Below, piece after piece: positions 1 to 7,943 of a stretch of DNA of 41,864 bases (positions within the stretch are counted from its first letter, which is position 1; every line of letters starts with the position of its first letter). A program made the translations under genes and the position numbers. Under the pieces are notes generated by a model, which saw only the letters and a program-made list of their open reading frames with translations, made no database searches and was not told the origin of the DNA. The stretch is taken from assembly GCA_945833995.1 (NCBI GenBank), contig CAMAGM010000006.1, forward strand, positions 1 through 41,864. Reading direction: 5' to 3'. The DNA comes from an uncultured Prevotella sp. (GTDB lineage Bacteria > Bacteroidota > Bacteroidia > Bacteroidales > Bacteroidaceae).

Positions 1-2
1 TC

Positions 3-884
3 ACCTTCCTGTTCTTCTGGTTTGGAGTGATGGAGGGCAACCTCACGTTTGCCATCGTGGGCATAGTGCTCGTGGCGGTGATAGCTTTCCTCTTCACCAC
101 AGTGGCAGCAAACGCCATAGCCATAGTGGGCACGAACCCCGTGTCGGGAATGACGCTGATGACGCTCATCCTTGCCTCAGTGGTGATGGTGGCTGTGGGC
201 ATGAGGGGAACTGGCGGCATGGTGGCAGCCCTCATCATGGGTGGCGTGGTGTGTACGGCACTCTCCATGGCAGGAGCTTTCATCACCGACCTGAAGATAG
301 GCTACTGGCTCGGCACTACGCCAAAGAAGCAGGAGTCGTGGAAATTCCTCGGCACGCTTGTCTCGGCAGCCACCGTGGGCGGCGTGATGATGCTGCTGAA
401 CGAGACCTACGGCTTCGCCTCTGGTCAGCTTGCCGCACCACAGGCTAACGCCATGGCAGCGGTGATTGACCCACTGATGAACGGCATTGGCGCACCTTGG
501 GCACTTTATGCTATAGGTGCCGTGATAGCCATATTGCTCACCGTATTCAAGATTCCCGCATTGGCTTTCGCTCTCGGAATGTTCATCCCGATGGAGCTCA
601 ACCTACCACTGCTCGTAGGCGGTGCGATAAACTGGTATGTCACCACACGCTCGAAGAATCCCGAGGTGAACAAGGAGCGTGGCGAGAAGGGCAACCTAAT
701 AGCCTCGGGCTTCATTGCCGGTGGTGCGTTGATGGGTGTCCTCAGTGCCCTCCTCCGCTTCTACGATGTTTCCTTCGACTACTCTGCATGGTGGGCAAAC
801 CCACTGAGCGAGATAGTATCGTTAGCAGCATACCTGCTGTTGATAGTGTATTTTGTGAAGGCAACAAAAGTTAATAGAGGGTAG
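3..884 (+). CDS. OPT-family oligopeptide transporter, C-terminal part
   Basis: The gene enters from the left edge; the reading frame is open from base 3, so the start is outside the window. About 293 residues are visible, with at least seven hydrophobic stretches. The segment TNPVSGMTLMT and the later PQANAMA stretch resemble conserved loops of the oligopeptide/siderophore (OPT/YSL) transporter family, which imports small peptides or metal chelates by proton symport across the inner membrane. The substrate cannot be told from this fragment. The last residues (VNRG and stop) are encoded by the first bases of the heptamer repeat that follows, so the original C terminus may have been replaced. 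It converges on the flavodoxin-like gene. Confidence 0.8.
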   Translation, partial: TFLFFWFGVMEGNLTFAIVGIVLVAVIAFLFTTVAANAIAIVGTNPVSGMTLMTLILASVVMVAVGMRGTGGMVAALIMGGVVCTALSMAGAFITDLKIGYWLGTTPKKQESWKFLGTLVSAATVGGVMMLLNETYGFASGQLAAPQANAMAAVIDPLMNGIGAPWALYAIGAVIAILLTVFKIPALAFALGMFIPMELNLPLLVGGAINWYVTTRSKNPEVNKERGEKGNLIASGFIAGGALMGVLSALLRFYDVSFDYSAWWANPLSEIVSLAAYLLLIVYFVKATKVNRG

Positions 885-1013
885 AGGAATTTTGGAGGGT
901 AGAAGGTAGAGGGTAGAGGGTAGAGGGTAGAGGGTAGAGATTACTGAACTGCCGAGATAATAAGGGAAGAGCATATCTCTACCTTCTACCCTCTACCTTC
1001 TACCCTCTAATAA
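882..1013. repeat. Heptamer inverted-repeat element A (GGTAGAG type)
   Basis: The left arm (882-936) is a tandem array of the 7-bp unit GGTAGAG and variants. The core GAGATTACTGAACTGC lies at 937-952, and a right arm (974-1012) carries the complementary CTCTACC-type units. The arms can form a long hairpin between two convergent genes, so a bidirectional terminator role is likely (inference). The unit contains TAG and 7 is not a multiple of 3, so the array offers stops in all frames to ribosomes arriving from either side. The stop codons of both flanking genes lie inside the arms. Confidence 0.85.
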
Positions 1014-1626
1014 AATTCGTCTTTATCGGTGTTTCGTGCTCAGGCAATGGGACACCGTTTTTATTTCCTGCCTCTATGCAGCGGAGCATCCATGCCATGT
1101 TGCGTGCGAGCTGGCGCATGGTCTGCATTCCCTCAAGGTCTTGTCGCACTTCGTCTGGAGTGTTGCCGTGAACCTCATTCCAATATTTCGACGACACCAC
1201 TGGCATGCAGGCAATGGTGAAATAGCGGTTCATGTCCTCAAACGCACCTTGGGCTCCACCACGACGACAGCTGACGATGGCAGCCGCCGGCTTGTTGAAG
1301 AACATGGCTGCCTTGGAGCAGAAAGCGCGGTCCATGAAAGGCTTTATGAAACCCGACGTACCGGCAAAATGCACTGGGGTTCCAAACACGAAAGCGTCGG
1401 CCTCAGCCACCTTCTCAAGGAAGGCGTTTACGGTGTCCTCACCATACCAGCAACGCTTCGTCGCGCCGCAACGTCCACAACCTATACACCCCATGATTGC
1501 CTTGTTGCCACACCAGAACTCCTCTGTCTCGATGCCTTGCCTCTGAAGCTCGGCTCCCACCTCCTGCAAGGCGGTGTAAGTGCAGCCATGATGATGTTGG
1601 CTGCCGTTAACTAATAGTACTTTCAT
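1000..1626 (-). CDS. Flavodoxin-fold NAD(P)H-dependent oxidoreductase
   Basis: The product is 208 residues, a typical length for the NADPH-dependent FMN reductase / iron-sulfur flavoprotein superfamily. It begins MKVLLVNGSQ, the first beta strand and phosphate loop of the flavodoxin fold, and has the FGTPVHFAGTSG flavin-binding loop near residue 80. A cluster C-x2-C-x2-C-x5-C (in GCIGCGRCGATKRC) matches the compact cysteine motif of iron-sulfur flavoproteins, although many bacterial relatives keep it without a proven cluster. The ATG at 1626 is chosen over the longer frame because a promoter lies between them at 1650-1680. The last residues (IRG and stop) come from repeat element A. Substrate unknown. 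Confidence 0.8.
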   Translation of the reverse strand: MKVLLVNGSQHHHGCTYTALQEVGAELQRQGIETEEFWCGNKAIMGCIGCGRCGATKRCWYGEDTVNAFLEKVAEADAFVFGTPVHFAGTSGFIKPFMDRAFCSKAAMFFNKPAAAIVSCRRGGAQGAFEDMNRYFTIACMPVVSSKYWNEVHGNTPDEVRQDLEGMQTMRQLARNMAWMLRCIEAGNKNGVPLPEHETPIKTNFIRG

Positions 1627-1649
1627 CTTTTTCTTTGTTTTTGTCGCTG

Positions 1650-1680
1650 CAAAATTACTATAAAATGATAGAAACACAAA
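1650..1680 (-). promoter_or_regulatory. Promoter of the flavodoxin-like gene
   Basis: On the minus strand TTTG (1677-1680), a 19-bp spacer and TAATTTTG (1650-1657) match the Bacteroidetes housekeeping consensus TTTG-N19-TAnnTTTG exactly. The ATG follows 23 bases after the -7 box. It is divergent from the rpoN promoter. Confidence 0.75.
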
Positions 1681-1730
1681 ATTAAATGAAAATAAACTAC
1701 CTTTTCTTTCGTCAAATCGAATTTTAGTAG

Positions 1731-1738
1731 TAATTTTG
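1731..1738 (+). promoter_or_regulatory. Promoter -7 box of rpoN
   Basis: TAATTTTG fits the Bacteroidetes -7 consensus TAnnTTTG and lies 18 bases before the chosen rpoN ATG at 1757. A -33 TTTG is only approximate (TTTCG near 1707-1711). The box overlaps the start of the longer open frame, which argues against a TTG start at 1736. Confidence 0.6.
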
Positions 1739-1756
1739 CCCCAAAAAAGAAAGAGA

Positions 1757-3271
1757 ATGGCACAAAGTCAGGTACAGACTCAGAAACAGCAACAGGCACT
1801 CAAGCAGACAACGAGCGTCAACCAGATGCAACTCCTACAGGCGCGTCTGGCAGAACTCCCTGTGGCTCAGCTGGCTGACTGCATCAAGACGGAGATGGAC
1901 GACAATCCAGCCTTAGAGGCGATGCAGCCCGACGACCATTTTGACGAGCATGAAGACACATACGACGACTCGCAGGGCAACGACCAGGATGACGATTTCG
2001 AGACTATTAGTGAGCGTGAGGAAAGGCAATCGCAGCTTGACGACGCGCTAAACAACCTCGGCATGGACGACGAGGACTTGCCTGTATATAATAATAATGG
2101 TGGATACTACGATAGCCACAACGAACTCTCTTACGAGCCGGGCGAGACATTCTACGACTCGCTGACGATGCAGATGATGGAGACCGTGCTAACGCCACGA
2201 CAGCGTGAGATAATGGAATACATCATTGGCTCGCTCGACGAGGACGGATGGCTGCGCAAATCGACGTTGGCCATTGCCGACGAGCTTGCCATATACAACG
2301 ACATCGACGTCAACCAACGCGAGATAGAGCAAGTGCTGAAAAAGTTGCAGGACTTCGACCCCGCAGGCATAGGGGCACGCTCGCTGAAGGAATGTCTGAT
2401 GATACAAATTGACAGGCGCGAGGACTCCACCGAGAAGACACTGATGAAGCGGGTGCTCAACGAATACTACGAAGAGTTCACAAAGAAGCACTGGAAGAAA
2501 ATCCAGCGCGAGATGGCACTCGACGACTCCACCGCCGAACGGCTGTACGAGGAGATGCGCAAGCTGAACCCGAAGCCGGGGTCATCACTCGGTGGAATAA
2601 TGGGCGGGGAGACAATACACCAGATAACCCCCGACGTGTATATCGACACGCACGATGACGGCACGGTGACTTTCGCCCTCAACAACAGCGACATACCCGA
2701 ACTCTCCATCACCCCGTCGTTTCTCGACATGGTGAGACAGGACCAGGGCAATGCCGACACGATGAGCCGCCAGATGCGCGAGGCATTGATATATGTCCGC
2801 AACAAGGTTGACCTCGCACAGCGCTTCATCGACGCTATAAAGATCCGGCGCAACACTCTGACGATGACCGTAAGGGCAATAATCCACTGGCAACACCGCT
2901 TCTTCGAGGATGGCGACGACACATCGCTGCAACCCATGAGGCTGAAGGACATAGCAGAGAAGACAGGGCTTGACATCTCCACGGTGTCGAGAGTGTGCAA
3001 CGGGAAATACGCACAGACACGATGGGGCATCTTCCCCTTCCGCCACTTCTTCAGCGACAGCTACGTGACCGACGACGGCAAGGAACTGTCAACACGCAGC
3101 ATAAAGGCAGCTCTTGAGGAACTGATAAAGGGCGAGGACAAGACAAAGCCCCTCAACGACGAGACCCTTGCACAGATGATGGCAGAGCGCGGTTTCCCCA
3201 TAGCCCGCCGCACGGTGGCAAAATACCGTGAGCTGATGGGATTCCCCATTGCAAGAATGAGAAAGGAATGA
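1757..3271 (+). CDS. rpoN: RNA polymerase sigma-54 factor
   Basis: This 504-residue protein has the full sigma-54 layout. A Gln-rich N-terminal region I is followed by an acidic region II (runs of Asp/Glu, about residues 55-105), then the core-binding domain, a helix-turn-helix around residues 396-430 (with TGLDISTVSRV), and the diagnostic RpoN box ARRTVAKYRE at about 483-492. Sigma-54 directs RNA polymerase to -24/-12 promoters and needs an AAA+ activator; none is encoded in the window. The ATG at 1757 follows the -7 box closely. It overlaps the PAP2 gene by an ATGA, so the two are probably co-translated. Confidence 0.97.
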   Translation: MAQSQVQTQKQQQALKQTTSVNQMQLLQARLAELPVAQLADCIKTEMDDNPALEAMQPDDHFDEHEDTYDDSQGNDQDDDFETISEREERQSQLDDALNNLGMDDEDLPVYNNNGGYYDSHNELSYEPGETFYDSLTMQMMETVLTPRQREIMEYIIGSLDEDGWLRKSTLAIADELAIYNDIDVNQREIEQVLKKLQDFDPAGIGARSLKECLMIQIDRREDSTEKTLMKRVLNEYYEEFTKKHWKKIQREMALDDSTAERLYEEMRKLNPKPGSSLGGIMGGETIHQITPDVYIDTHDDGTVTFALNNSDIPELSITPSFLDMVRQDQGNADTMSRQMREALIYVRNKVDLAQRFIDAIKIRRNTLTMTVRAIIHWQHRFFEDGDDTSLQPMRLKDIAEKTGLDISTVSRVCNGKYAQTRWGIFPFRHFFSDSYVTDDGKELSTRSIKAALEELIKGEDKTKPLNDETLAQMMAERGFPIARRTVAKYRELMGFPIARMRKE

Positions 3272-3885
3272 GATACAACAAGAAGATAATTATTGCGGCA
3301 AGGGTGATGAGCCTGTTGTTCACGCCCTTCTATCTGCCTACACTGGGACTGCTGGCGCTTTTCTCGCTCAGCTATCTCAGCCTATTGCCGTTTATGTACA
3401 AGACGGTGGTTATCGCCATTGTCTATTTCTTCACCATACTGCTGCCCACACTGCTCATCCACATCTACCGCCGCCACCAGCGCTGGACACTCATCGAGCT
3501 GGGACAGCGTGAGCGACGCATGGTGCCCTATGTGCTCTCCATCATGAGCTATTTCACCTGCGTCTATATATTGAAGACAATACACATACCACACTTCATG
3601 TCGAGCATAGTCATTGCCGCCCTGGGCATACAGATAGTGTGTGCCATAGTGAACGCATGGTGGAAAATCAGCACCCACACGGCTGCCATCGGCGGCGTGG
3701 TGGGCGCGCTCTTCGCCTTTGCCGGCATCTTCGGCTTCAACCCCATTCCGTGGCTCTGCGCCACCATCATCCTTGCCGGCGTAGTGGGCACGAGCCGCAT
3801 GATACTGCGCCAACATTCCCTAAGCGAGGTTGTAGTAGGTTTTGTCGTGGGTGTGGCTGTAGGACTGACGATATTAATTATATGA
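3268..3885 (+). CDS. PAP2-family membrane phosphatase
   Basis: A 205-residue integral membrane protein with about five or six hydrophobic helices. It carries type 2 phosphatidic acid phosphatase motifs: KISTHTAAIGG at about 133-143 (SxHxxxxG, general-acid His) and SRMILRQHSLSEVVVG near 176-191 (RxxxxxH nucleophile motif). The N-terminal KxxxxxxRP motif is not clear, so activity is less certain than fold. Such enzymes dephosphorylate lipid phosphates, for example undecaprenyl pyrophosphate or lipid A, on the outer side of the inner membrane; the substrate here is unknown. The start overlaps the rpoN stop by 4 bases, and purE follows after 4 bases. Confidence 0.82.
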   Translation: MRYNKKIIIAARVMSLLFTPFYLPTLGLLALFSLSYLSLLPFMYKTVVIAIVYFFTILLPTLLIHIYRRHQRWTLIELGQRERRMVPYVLSIMSYFTCVYILKTIHIPHFMSSIVIAALGIQIVCAIVNAWWKISTHTAAIGGVVGALFAFAGIFGFNPIPWLCATIILAGVVGTSRMILRQHSLSEVVVGFVVGVAVGLTILII

Positions 3886-3889
3886 CAAT

Positions 3890-4396
3890 ATGAAACCAAT
3901 AGTTAGCATTATCATGGGCAGCACAAGCGACCTGCCCGTAATGGAAAAAGCATGTAAGTTCCTCGATGAGATGAAGGTGCCCTTCGAGGTAAACGCCCTC
4001 TCCGCACACCGCACTCCAGATGCCGTGGAGACATTCGCACGTGGAGCCAAGGAGCGTGGCATAAGGGTGATAATTGCCGCGGCGGGAATGGCAGCCGCAC
4101 TGCCTGGCGTAATAGCCGCAAGCACCACGTTGCCAGTCATTGGAGTGCCAATCAAGGGAATGTTGGACGGACTCGACGCCATGCTCAGCATCATACAGAT
4201 GCCTCCCGGCATTCCTGTTGCGACAGTGGGTGTCAATGGTGCGCAAAACGCCGCCATCCTTGCCGTTGAGATGCTGGCTCTCGCCGATGAGGACATAGCA
4301 AAGCGACTCGCCGACTACAAATCAACACTGAAGGAGAAAATCGAAAAGGCAAACCGCGATTTGGCTGAAGTGAAATATGAGTTCAAGACAAATTAA
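3890..4396 (+). CDS. purE: N5-carboxyaminoimidazole ribonucleotide mutase
   Basis: 168 residues, the usual length of PurE. It catalyses the shift of the carboxyl group of N5-CAIR to give CAIR in de novo purine synthesis. The nucleotide-binding GSTSDLPVM loop is at residues 10-18, and the catalytic-His motif SAHRTP (38-43) marks class I, the PurK-dependent type. The second conserved loop, usually AAHLPG, reads AAALPG here; I cannot tell whether this is common in Bacteroidetes. The conserved GVNGAQNAAILA stretch is near the C terminus. No purK is in the window. The last 20 bases overlap ispG, suggesting coupled translation. Confidence 0.95.
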   Translation: MKPIVSIIMGSTSDLPVMEKACKFLDEMKVPFEVNALSAHRTPDAVETFARGAKERGIRVIIAAAGMAAALPGVIAASTTLPVIGVPIKGMLDGLDAMLSIIQMPPGIPVATVGVNGAQNAAILAVEMLALADEDIAKRLADYKSTLKEKIEKANRDLAEVKYEFKTN

Positions 4397-6263
4397 CCTG
4401 TTCAACTACACTCGCCGACAGTCGAGCGTCACACACGTTGGCTCTACCCCTATGGGTGGCGACAACCCAATACGCGTGCAGTCGATGACCACCACCTCGA
4501 CCACCGACACCGAGGGCTCCGTTGCCCAAACTAAGCGCATTGTGGATGCCGGGGGCGAATATGTCAGACTCACGACACAGGGCGTGCGTGAGGCAGAGAA
4601 CCTGCGCAACATCAATTCCCAACTGCGTGCCGATGGCTACCAGACACCGCTCGTTGCCGACGTACACTTCAATCCCAACGTGGCTGACGTTGCCGCCCTA
4701 TATGCCGAGAAGGTGAGGGTCAACCCAGGCAACTATGTCGATCCCGCACGCACTTTCAAGCACATTGAATACACCGAAGAGGAGTATGCCGCCGAACTGG
4801 ACCGATTGGAGAAGCGTTTCACCACCTTCCTCGACATCTGCCGCGAGAACCACACCGCAGTGCGCATAGGCGTGAACCACGGCTCACTGAGCGACCGCAT
4901 AATGTCGCGCTATGGCGACACACCAGAGGGAATAGTGGAGAGCTGCATGGAGTTCCTGCGCGTTTGCAAGCGACAGCAGTTTGGCGATGTAGTAATCTCA
5001 ATCAAGGCGAGCAACACCGTTGTCATGGTGCGCTCCGTACGTCTGCTTGTCAGCCAGATGGATGCTGAGGACATGCACTATCCGCTGCACCTTGGCGTGA
5101 CCGAGGCTGGAGAGGGCGAGGACGGAAGAATAAAGAGTGCCGTGGGAATAGGCGCATTGCTTGCCGACGGCATTGGCGACACCATACGCGTGTCGCTGAG
5201 CGAGGAGCCAGAGGCAGAGATTCCCGTTGCCCGCCATTTGGTGGACTATATCACCCGCCGCAAGGGACACACCATGATTCCCGCAAACGAGGCAGAGAGT
5301 TTCGACTGGCTTCATCCCGACCGCCGCACTACGACGGCAGTGGAAAACATCGGTGCCGACAATGTGCCAGTGGTTATCACAAATGCGAATACCTCTGACG
5401 ACCTGGTGTTTACAGAAGGCGCTGAGAGTCCTGACTATATCTACATAGGCAGTAATCTCTCACTTCTCACCTCTCACCCCTCACCTCTCACCTCCCAGAG
5501 ATTCCTCATCGATTTCCAGGCGTGGGACGGCAAACCAAACACTTACCCAATATTCCCTTACAATGCCCTGCCATTCGTAAGCTCTTGCCGCGCATCGCTG
5601 AAGTTCGTGGTATTGCCTTTCGGCGTGCCTACGGAGGAATACATAGCTTGCCTGCGCCACAATCCCAATGTAGTGGTGGTGAGCGTGAGCAACCATCAGA
5701 ACCGTCTTGGCGAGCAGCGTGCCATTGTGCATGAGATGATGGCTGCCAGAGTGGGAAACCCAGTAGTTTTCTGCCAAGCATATAGCCACAACAAGGCAGA
5801 GAAAAGCGATTTCCAATTAGAGGCAGCTGCCGACATGGGAGCACTCATGATGGACGGACTTGTGGATGGAATATGGCTGATGAACGATGGCGACCTGCCC
5901 TCATGCGACATTGCCGACACGGCTTTCGGCATATTGCAGGCAGCACGCCTCCGCACCACAAAGACCGAATACATCAGTTGTCCAGGCTGCGGAAGGACAC
6001 TTTACGACCTACGTTCCACAATAGCCCGCATAAAAGAGGCAACACGCGACATGAAGGGTCTGAAAATCGGCATCATGGGTTGCATCGTGAACGGTCCGGG
6101 CGAGATGGCAGACGCCGATTTCGGCTATGTCGGGGCTGGACGTGGCAAGATATCACTCTATAGGAAGAAGGAGTGCATAGCGAAGAACATTCCTGAGGAA
6201 GAGGCAGTAGAGAGGCTTCTGGAACTGATTACTTCTTCCCGTAAACCCACCTCAGAATCATGA
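4377..6263 (+). CDS. ispG: 4-hydroxy-3-methylbut-2-enyl diphosphate synthase (flavodoxin-type IspG/GcpE)
   Basis: 628 residues, the long three-domain form found in Bacteroidetes, chlamydiae and plants, with an insertion between the TIM barrel and the iron-sulfur domain. It makes HMBPP in the MEP isoprenoid pathway. The barrel begins at GGDNPIRVQSMTTT (about 28-41). The 4Fe-4S ligands are in CPGCGRTLYDL (about 534 and 537) and GCIVNGPGE (about 568, with the conserved Glu). It starts inside the end of purE. Within the insertion domain, bases 5451-5498 are a heptamer repeat read in frame (residues SNLSLLTSHPSPLTSQ), described separately. The 3' end overlaps the convergent gtrA-like gene by 35 bases. 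Confidence 0.95.
   Translation: MSSRQINLFNYTRRQSSVTHVGSTPMGGDNPIRVQSMTTTSTTDTEGSVAQTKRIVDAGGEYVRLTTQGVREAENLRNINSQLRADGYQTPLVADVHFNPNVADVAALYAEKVRVNPGNYVDPARTFKHIEYTEEEYAAELDRLEKRFTTFLDICRENHTAVRIGVNHGSLSDRIMSRYGDTPEGIVESCMEFLRVCKRQQFGDVVISIKASNTVVMVRSVRLLVSQMDAEDMHYPLHLGVTEAGEGEDGRIKSAVGIGALLADGIGDTIRVSLSEEPEAEIPVARHLVDYITRRKGHTMIPANEAESFDWLHPDRRTTTAVENIGADNVPVVITNANTSDDLVFTEGAESPDYIYIGSNLSLLTSHPSPLTSQRFLIDFQAWDGKPNTYPIFPYNALPFVSSCRASLKFVVLPFGVPTEEYIACLRHNPNVVVVSVSNHQNRLGEQRAIVHEMMAARVGNPVVFCQAYSHNKAEKSDFQLEAAADMGALMMDGLVDGIWLMNDGDLPSCDIADTAFGILQAARLRTTKTEYISCPGCGRTLYDLRSTIARIKEATRDMKGLKIGIMGCIVNGPGEMADADFGYVGAGRGKISLYRKKECIAKNIPEEEAVERLLELITSSRKPTSES
5451..5498 (-). repeat. Half heptamer element inside ispG (GGTGAGA type)
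   Basis: Read on the minus strand, this tract is five units of GGTGAGA and variants followed by GAGATTACT, the same junction that joins array and core in elements A, B and C. On the coding strand it reads in frame as a Ser/Thr/Leu/Pro-rich loop. Only the pyrimidine-rich strand lacks stop codons, and that is the strand ispG uses. No complementary second arm is visible. Confidence 0.75.
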
Positions 6264-6630
6264 AGTTGGTAGGTACGGCGACTGCCAGTACCAGTATGGG
6301 AGCCAATAGGCGGTGAACATTCAAGGCAATGAGGAGGTTGAAGAGGACAATGTGGATGAGATAATTCACCAGGTGACTGCCGCCAAAGCCTGCAGCCCTC
6401 TTCACCGATGCCTTTGAGCGGAAAGTGATGTATGTCGTCATGAAGAAATTGCACAGAAGGCTCACCACATATCCCACGGTATATGCCATATTGAGCCAAA
6501 AGCTGCTCGTGGCTATTAGCTGCACGGCATAATAGACGGCGTAGTGTATTCCCGCCGCCACCACTCCTACGCAGCAAAAGCGCACAAACTGCCGCACTTT
6601 CTTGTCCTCTATAATCCTATGCCAGTCCAT
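6229..6630 (-). CDS. GtrA-like membrane protein
   Basis: 133 residues from the ATG at 6630, with four predicted membrane helices. It matches the GtrA/DPMS-associated family: VRFCCVGVVAAGIHYAVYY near the N terminus, NFFMTTYITFRSK in the central loop, and NFMILRWVYGKK at the end. Members are thought to flip or assist polyprenyl-phosphate-linked sugars in cell-surface glycosylation. A longer start at 6687 would overlap the upstream protease gene by 44 bases; 6630 lies 13 bases after the protease stop and fits the family start better. No glycosyltransferase sits beside it, so the partner is unknown. Confidence 0.8.
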   Translation of the reverse strand: MDWHRIIEDKKVRQFVRFCCVGVVAAGIHYAVYYAVQLIATSSFWLNMAYTVGYVVSLLCNFFMTTYITFRSKASVKRAAGFGGSHLVNYLIHIVLFNLLIALNVHRLLAPILVLAVAVPTNFMILRWVYGKK

Positions 6631-6643
6631 ATCATCTGCGAAT

Positions 6644-7732
6644 TTACTTAGTTTTCTCCTGTCCTGCAAGCATTTCCTCCTTTTCATCTTCCTTAGCCAC
6701 TACAACCGCTATGGTTTTCAGGCGGAGATATGCCTCCGACATATATACGAGTCCGTGGTAGGGATTCGACGTGCCCCACGAGTTCTTCATTATGTAGTAG
6801 CGGCGGTTGCTGCTGTCGTGGGCAATGCCTACAATCGACATGCAGTGGTCGTCGGTTGTCCTTCGGGTCTCAAACTGCTGTTGGCGCTGTCGCTGGCTCA
6901 CGTCGGCTTTCCCGTCAAGCTCTGCCACTCCACGGCTGAAGGAAAACCCAGGCTCGCTGATGTCGCCTTCCCAACAAACGCCATGCCCTCCAGCCACGGC
7001 TCGGTCAACTGCTGCCACGAGGGTGTCGATGGGCACGTTGTGGAACAAGTTGTGCCTGTGGTTGTCAGGCAACTCAAGGTCAATGTCCTCGCCAAACGGA
7101 TGATGGGTGAAACTGGTTAGCACCAAGTATTCCTCCTCTCGGCAAACGCTGCGTCCGAACTCCTCTGGAGTGTATTCCGCCCCCAGCATATAGACATGGG
7201 GCGGCAGTGGGCCAAGGCTCTCGTCGAGCATGGTGTCAAGCAGCGGCATGAGGCGCGATGGTGCTACGCCACTCGCCACGGCACGGTCGGCAATGGACTG
7301 GGTCTTACGCGCAAGGATACCAACATCAACCATAGGGTTTTCACTCTTCCTTGAGCGCGAATAGCTGTCGAAAGGCATTGCCCCGTAAGCAGCCACAAGG
7401 CGCAGCAACTCTGGAGCCGTGCCACGCTCTACTATTGGCTCAGCCCCTGCTGTCAGCACACGTCGGCGATATTGCTCGCAAAGCATCTGCCTGACAATAT
7501 AGTCGGGCGAGAGATTCACCGAGTCGCCACGCATGATGTGCTCTGTCTCCACGGTTGCGAGCATGGCATAAATCCAGCACACGCCACCTCGCCCTTGGTT
7601 CTTCACGGGGGAATAGCCGTTCAGCACGTCAATGGTGAACTTCCGCGACGGCGTGTCAGCCTGCTGCCTGCCGCAAGAGGTGAACAGCGTGGACGATATG
7701 GCAATGGCTAATGCCAGCAAGATTCTTGTCAT
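6644..7732 (-). CDS. Papain-like (C1) cysteine protease, putative lipoprotein
   Basis: 362 residues from ATG 7732, preferred because it opens a lipoprotein signal (LFTSC, lipidated Cys20) and sits just after a clear promoter. The papain triad is readable: oxyanion Gln46 and catalytic Cys52 in NQGRGGVCW, His about 296 in DDHCMSIVG, and Asn about 317 in KNSWG. There is no recognisable inhibitory propeptide: the mature protein reaches the active-site segment only about 25 residues after the lipid Cys. It resembles the C1 peptidases of Bacteroidales (bleomycin-hydrolase-like, C1B), probably acting in the periplasm or at the surface. Substrate unknown. It is followed by the gtrA-like gene in the same direction. 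Confidence 0.85.
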   Translation of the reverse strand: MTRILLALAIAISSTLFTSCGRQQADTPSRKFTIDVLNGYSPVKNQGRGGVCWIYAMLATVETEHIMRGDSVNLSPDYIVRQMLCEQYRRRVLTAGAEPIVERGTAPELLRLVAAYGAMPFDSYSRSRKSENPMVDVGILARKTQSIADRAVASGVAPSRLMPLLDTMLDESLGPLPPHVYMLGAEYTPEEFGRSVCREEEYLVLTSFTHHPFGEDIDLELPDNHRHNLFHNVPIDTLVAAVDRAVAGGHGVCWEGDISEPGFSFSRGVAELDGKADVSQRQRQQQFETRRTTDDHCMSIVGIAHDSSNRRYYIMKNSWGTSNPYHGLVYMSEAYLRLKTIAVVVAKEDEKEEMLAGQEKTK

Positions 7733-7753
7733 CGGTTGTCGTTTTTTTCGATG

Positions 7754-7785
7754 CAAAAGTAGTAAAAAAACACTTATTACGCAAA
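7754..7785 (-). promoter_or_regulatory. Promoter of the C1 protease gene
   Basis: On the minus strand TTTG (7782-7785), a 20-bp spacer and TACTTTTG (7754-7761) match the Bacteroidetes consensus. The ATG at 7732 lies 21 bases after the box. Confidence 0.65.
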
Positions 7786-7912
7786 ACAAAACAGCAGAAA
7801 AAGTATGTGAAACACACATTTTAAGCTACAAAAAGAACACAAAACAGTCAAAAAAGGAAAATATGAATAGTTTGTGGTAAGATGTGAATACTAATTATTG
7901 GGATAAAACCTA

Positions 7913-7920
7913 TAACTTTG
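7913..7920 (+). promoter_or_regulatory. Promoter -7 box of the efflux operon
   Basis: TAACTTTG fits TAnnTTTG, 23 bases before the tolC-like ATG. I see no good -33 TTTG at the usual spacing, so this promoter may need an activator. Confidence 0.5.
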
Positions 7921-7943
7921 CACACCGAATTAGATAGAAAGAT

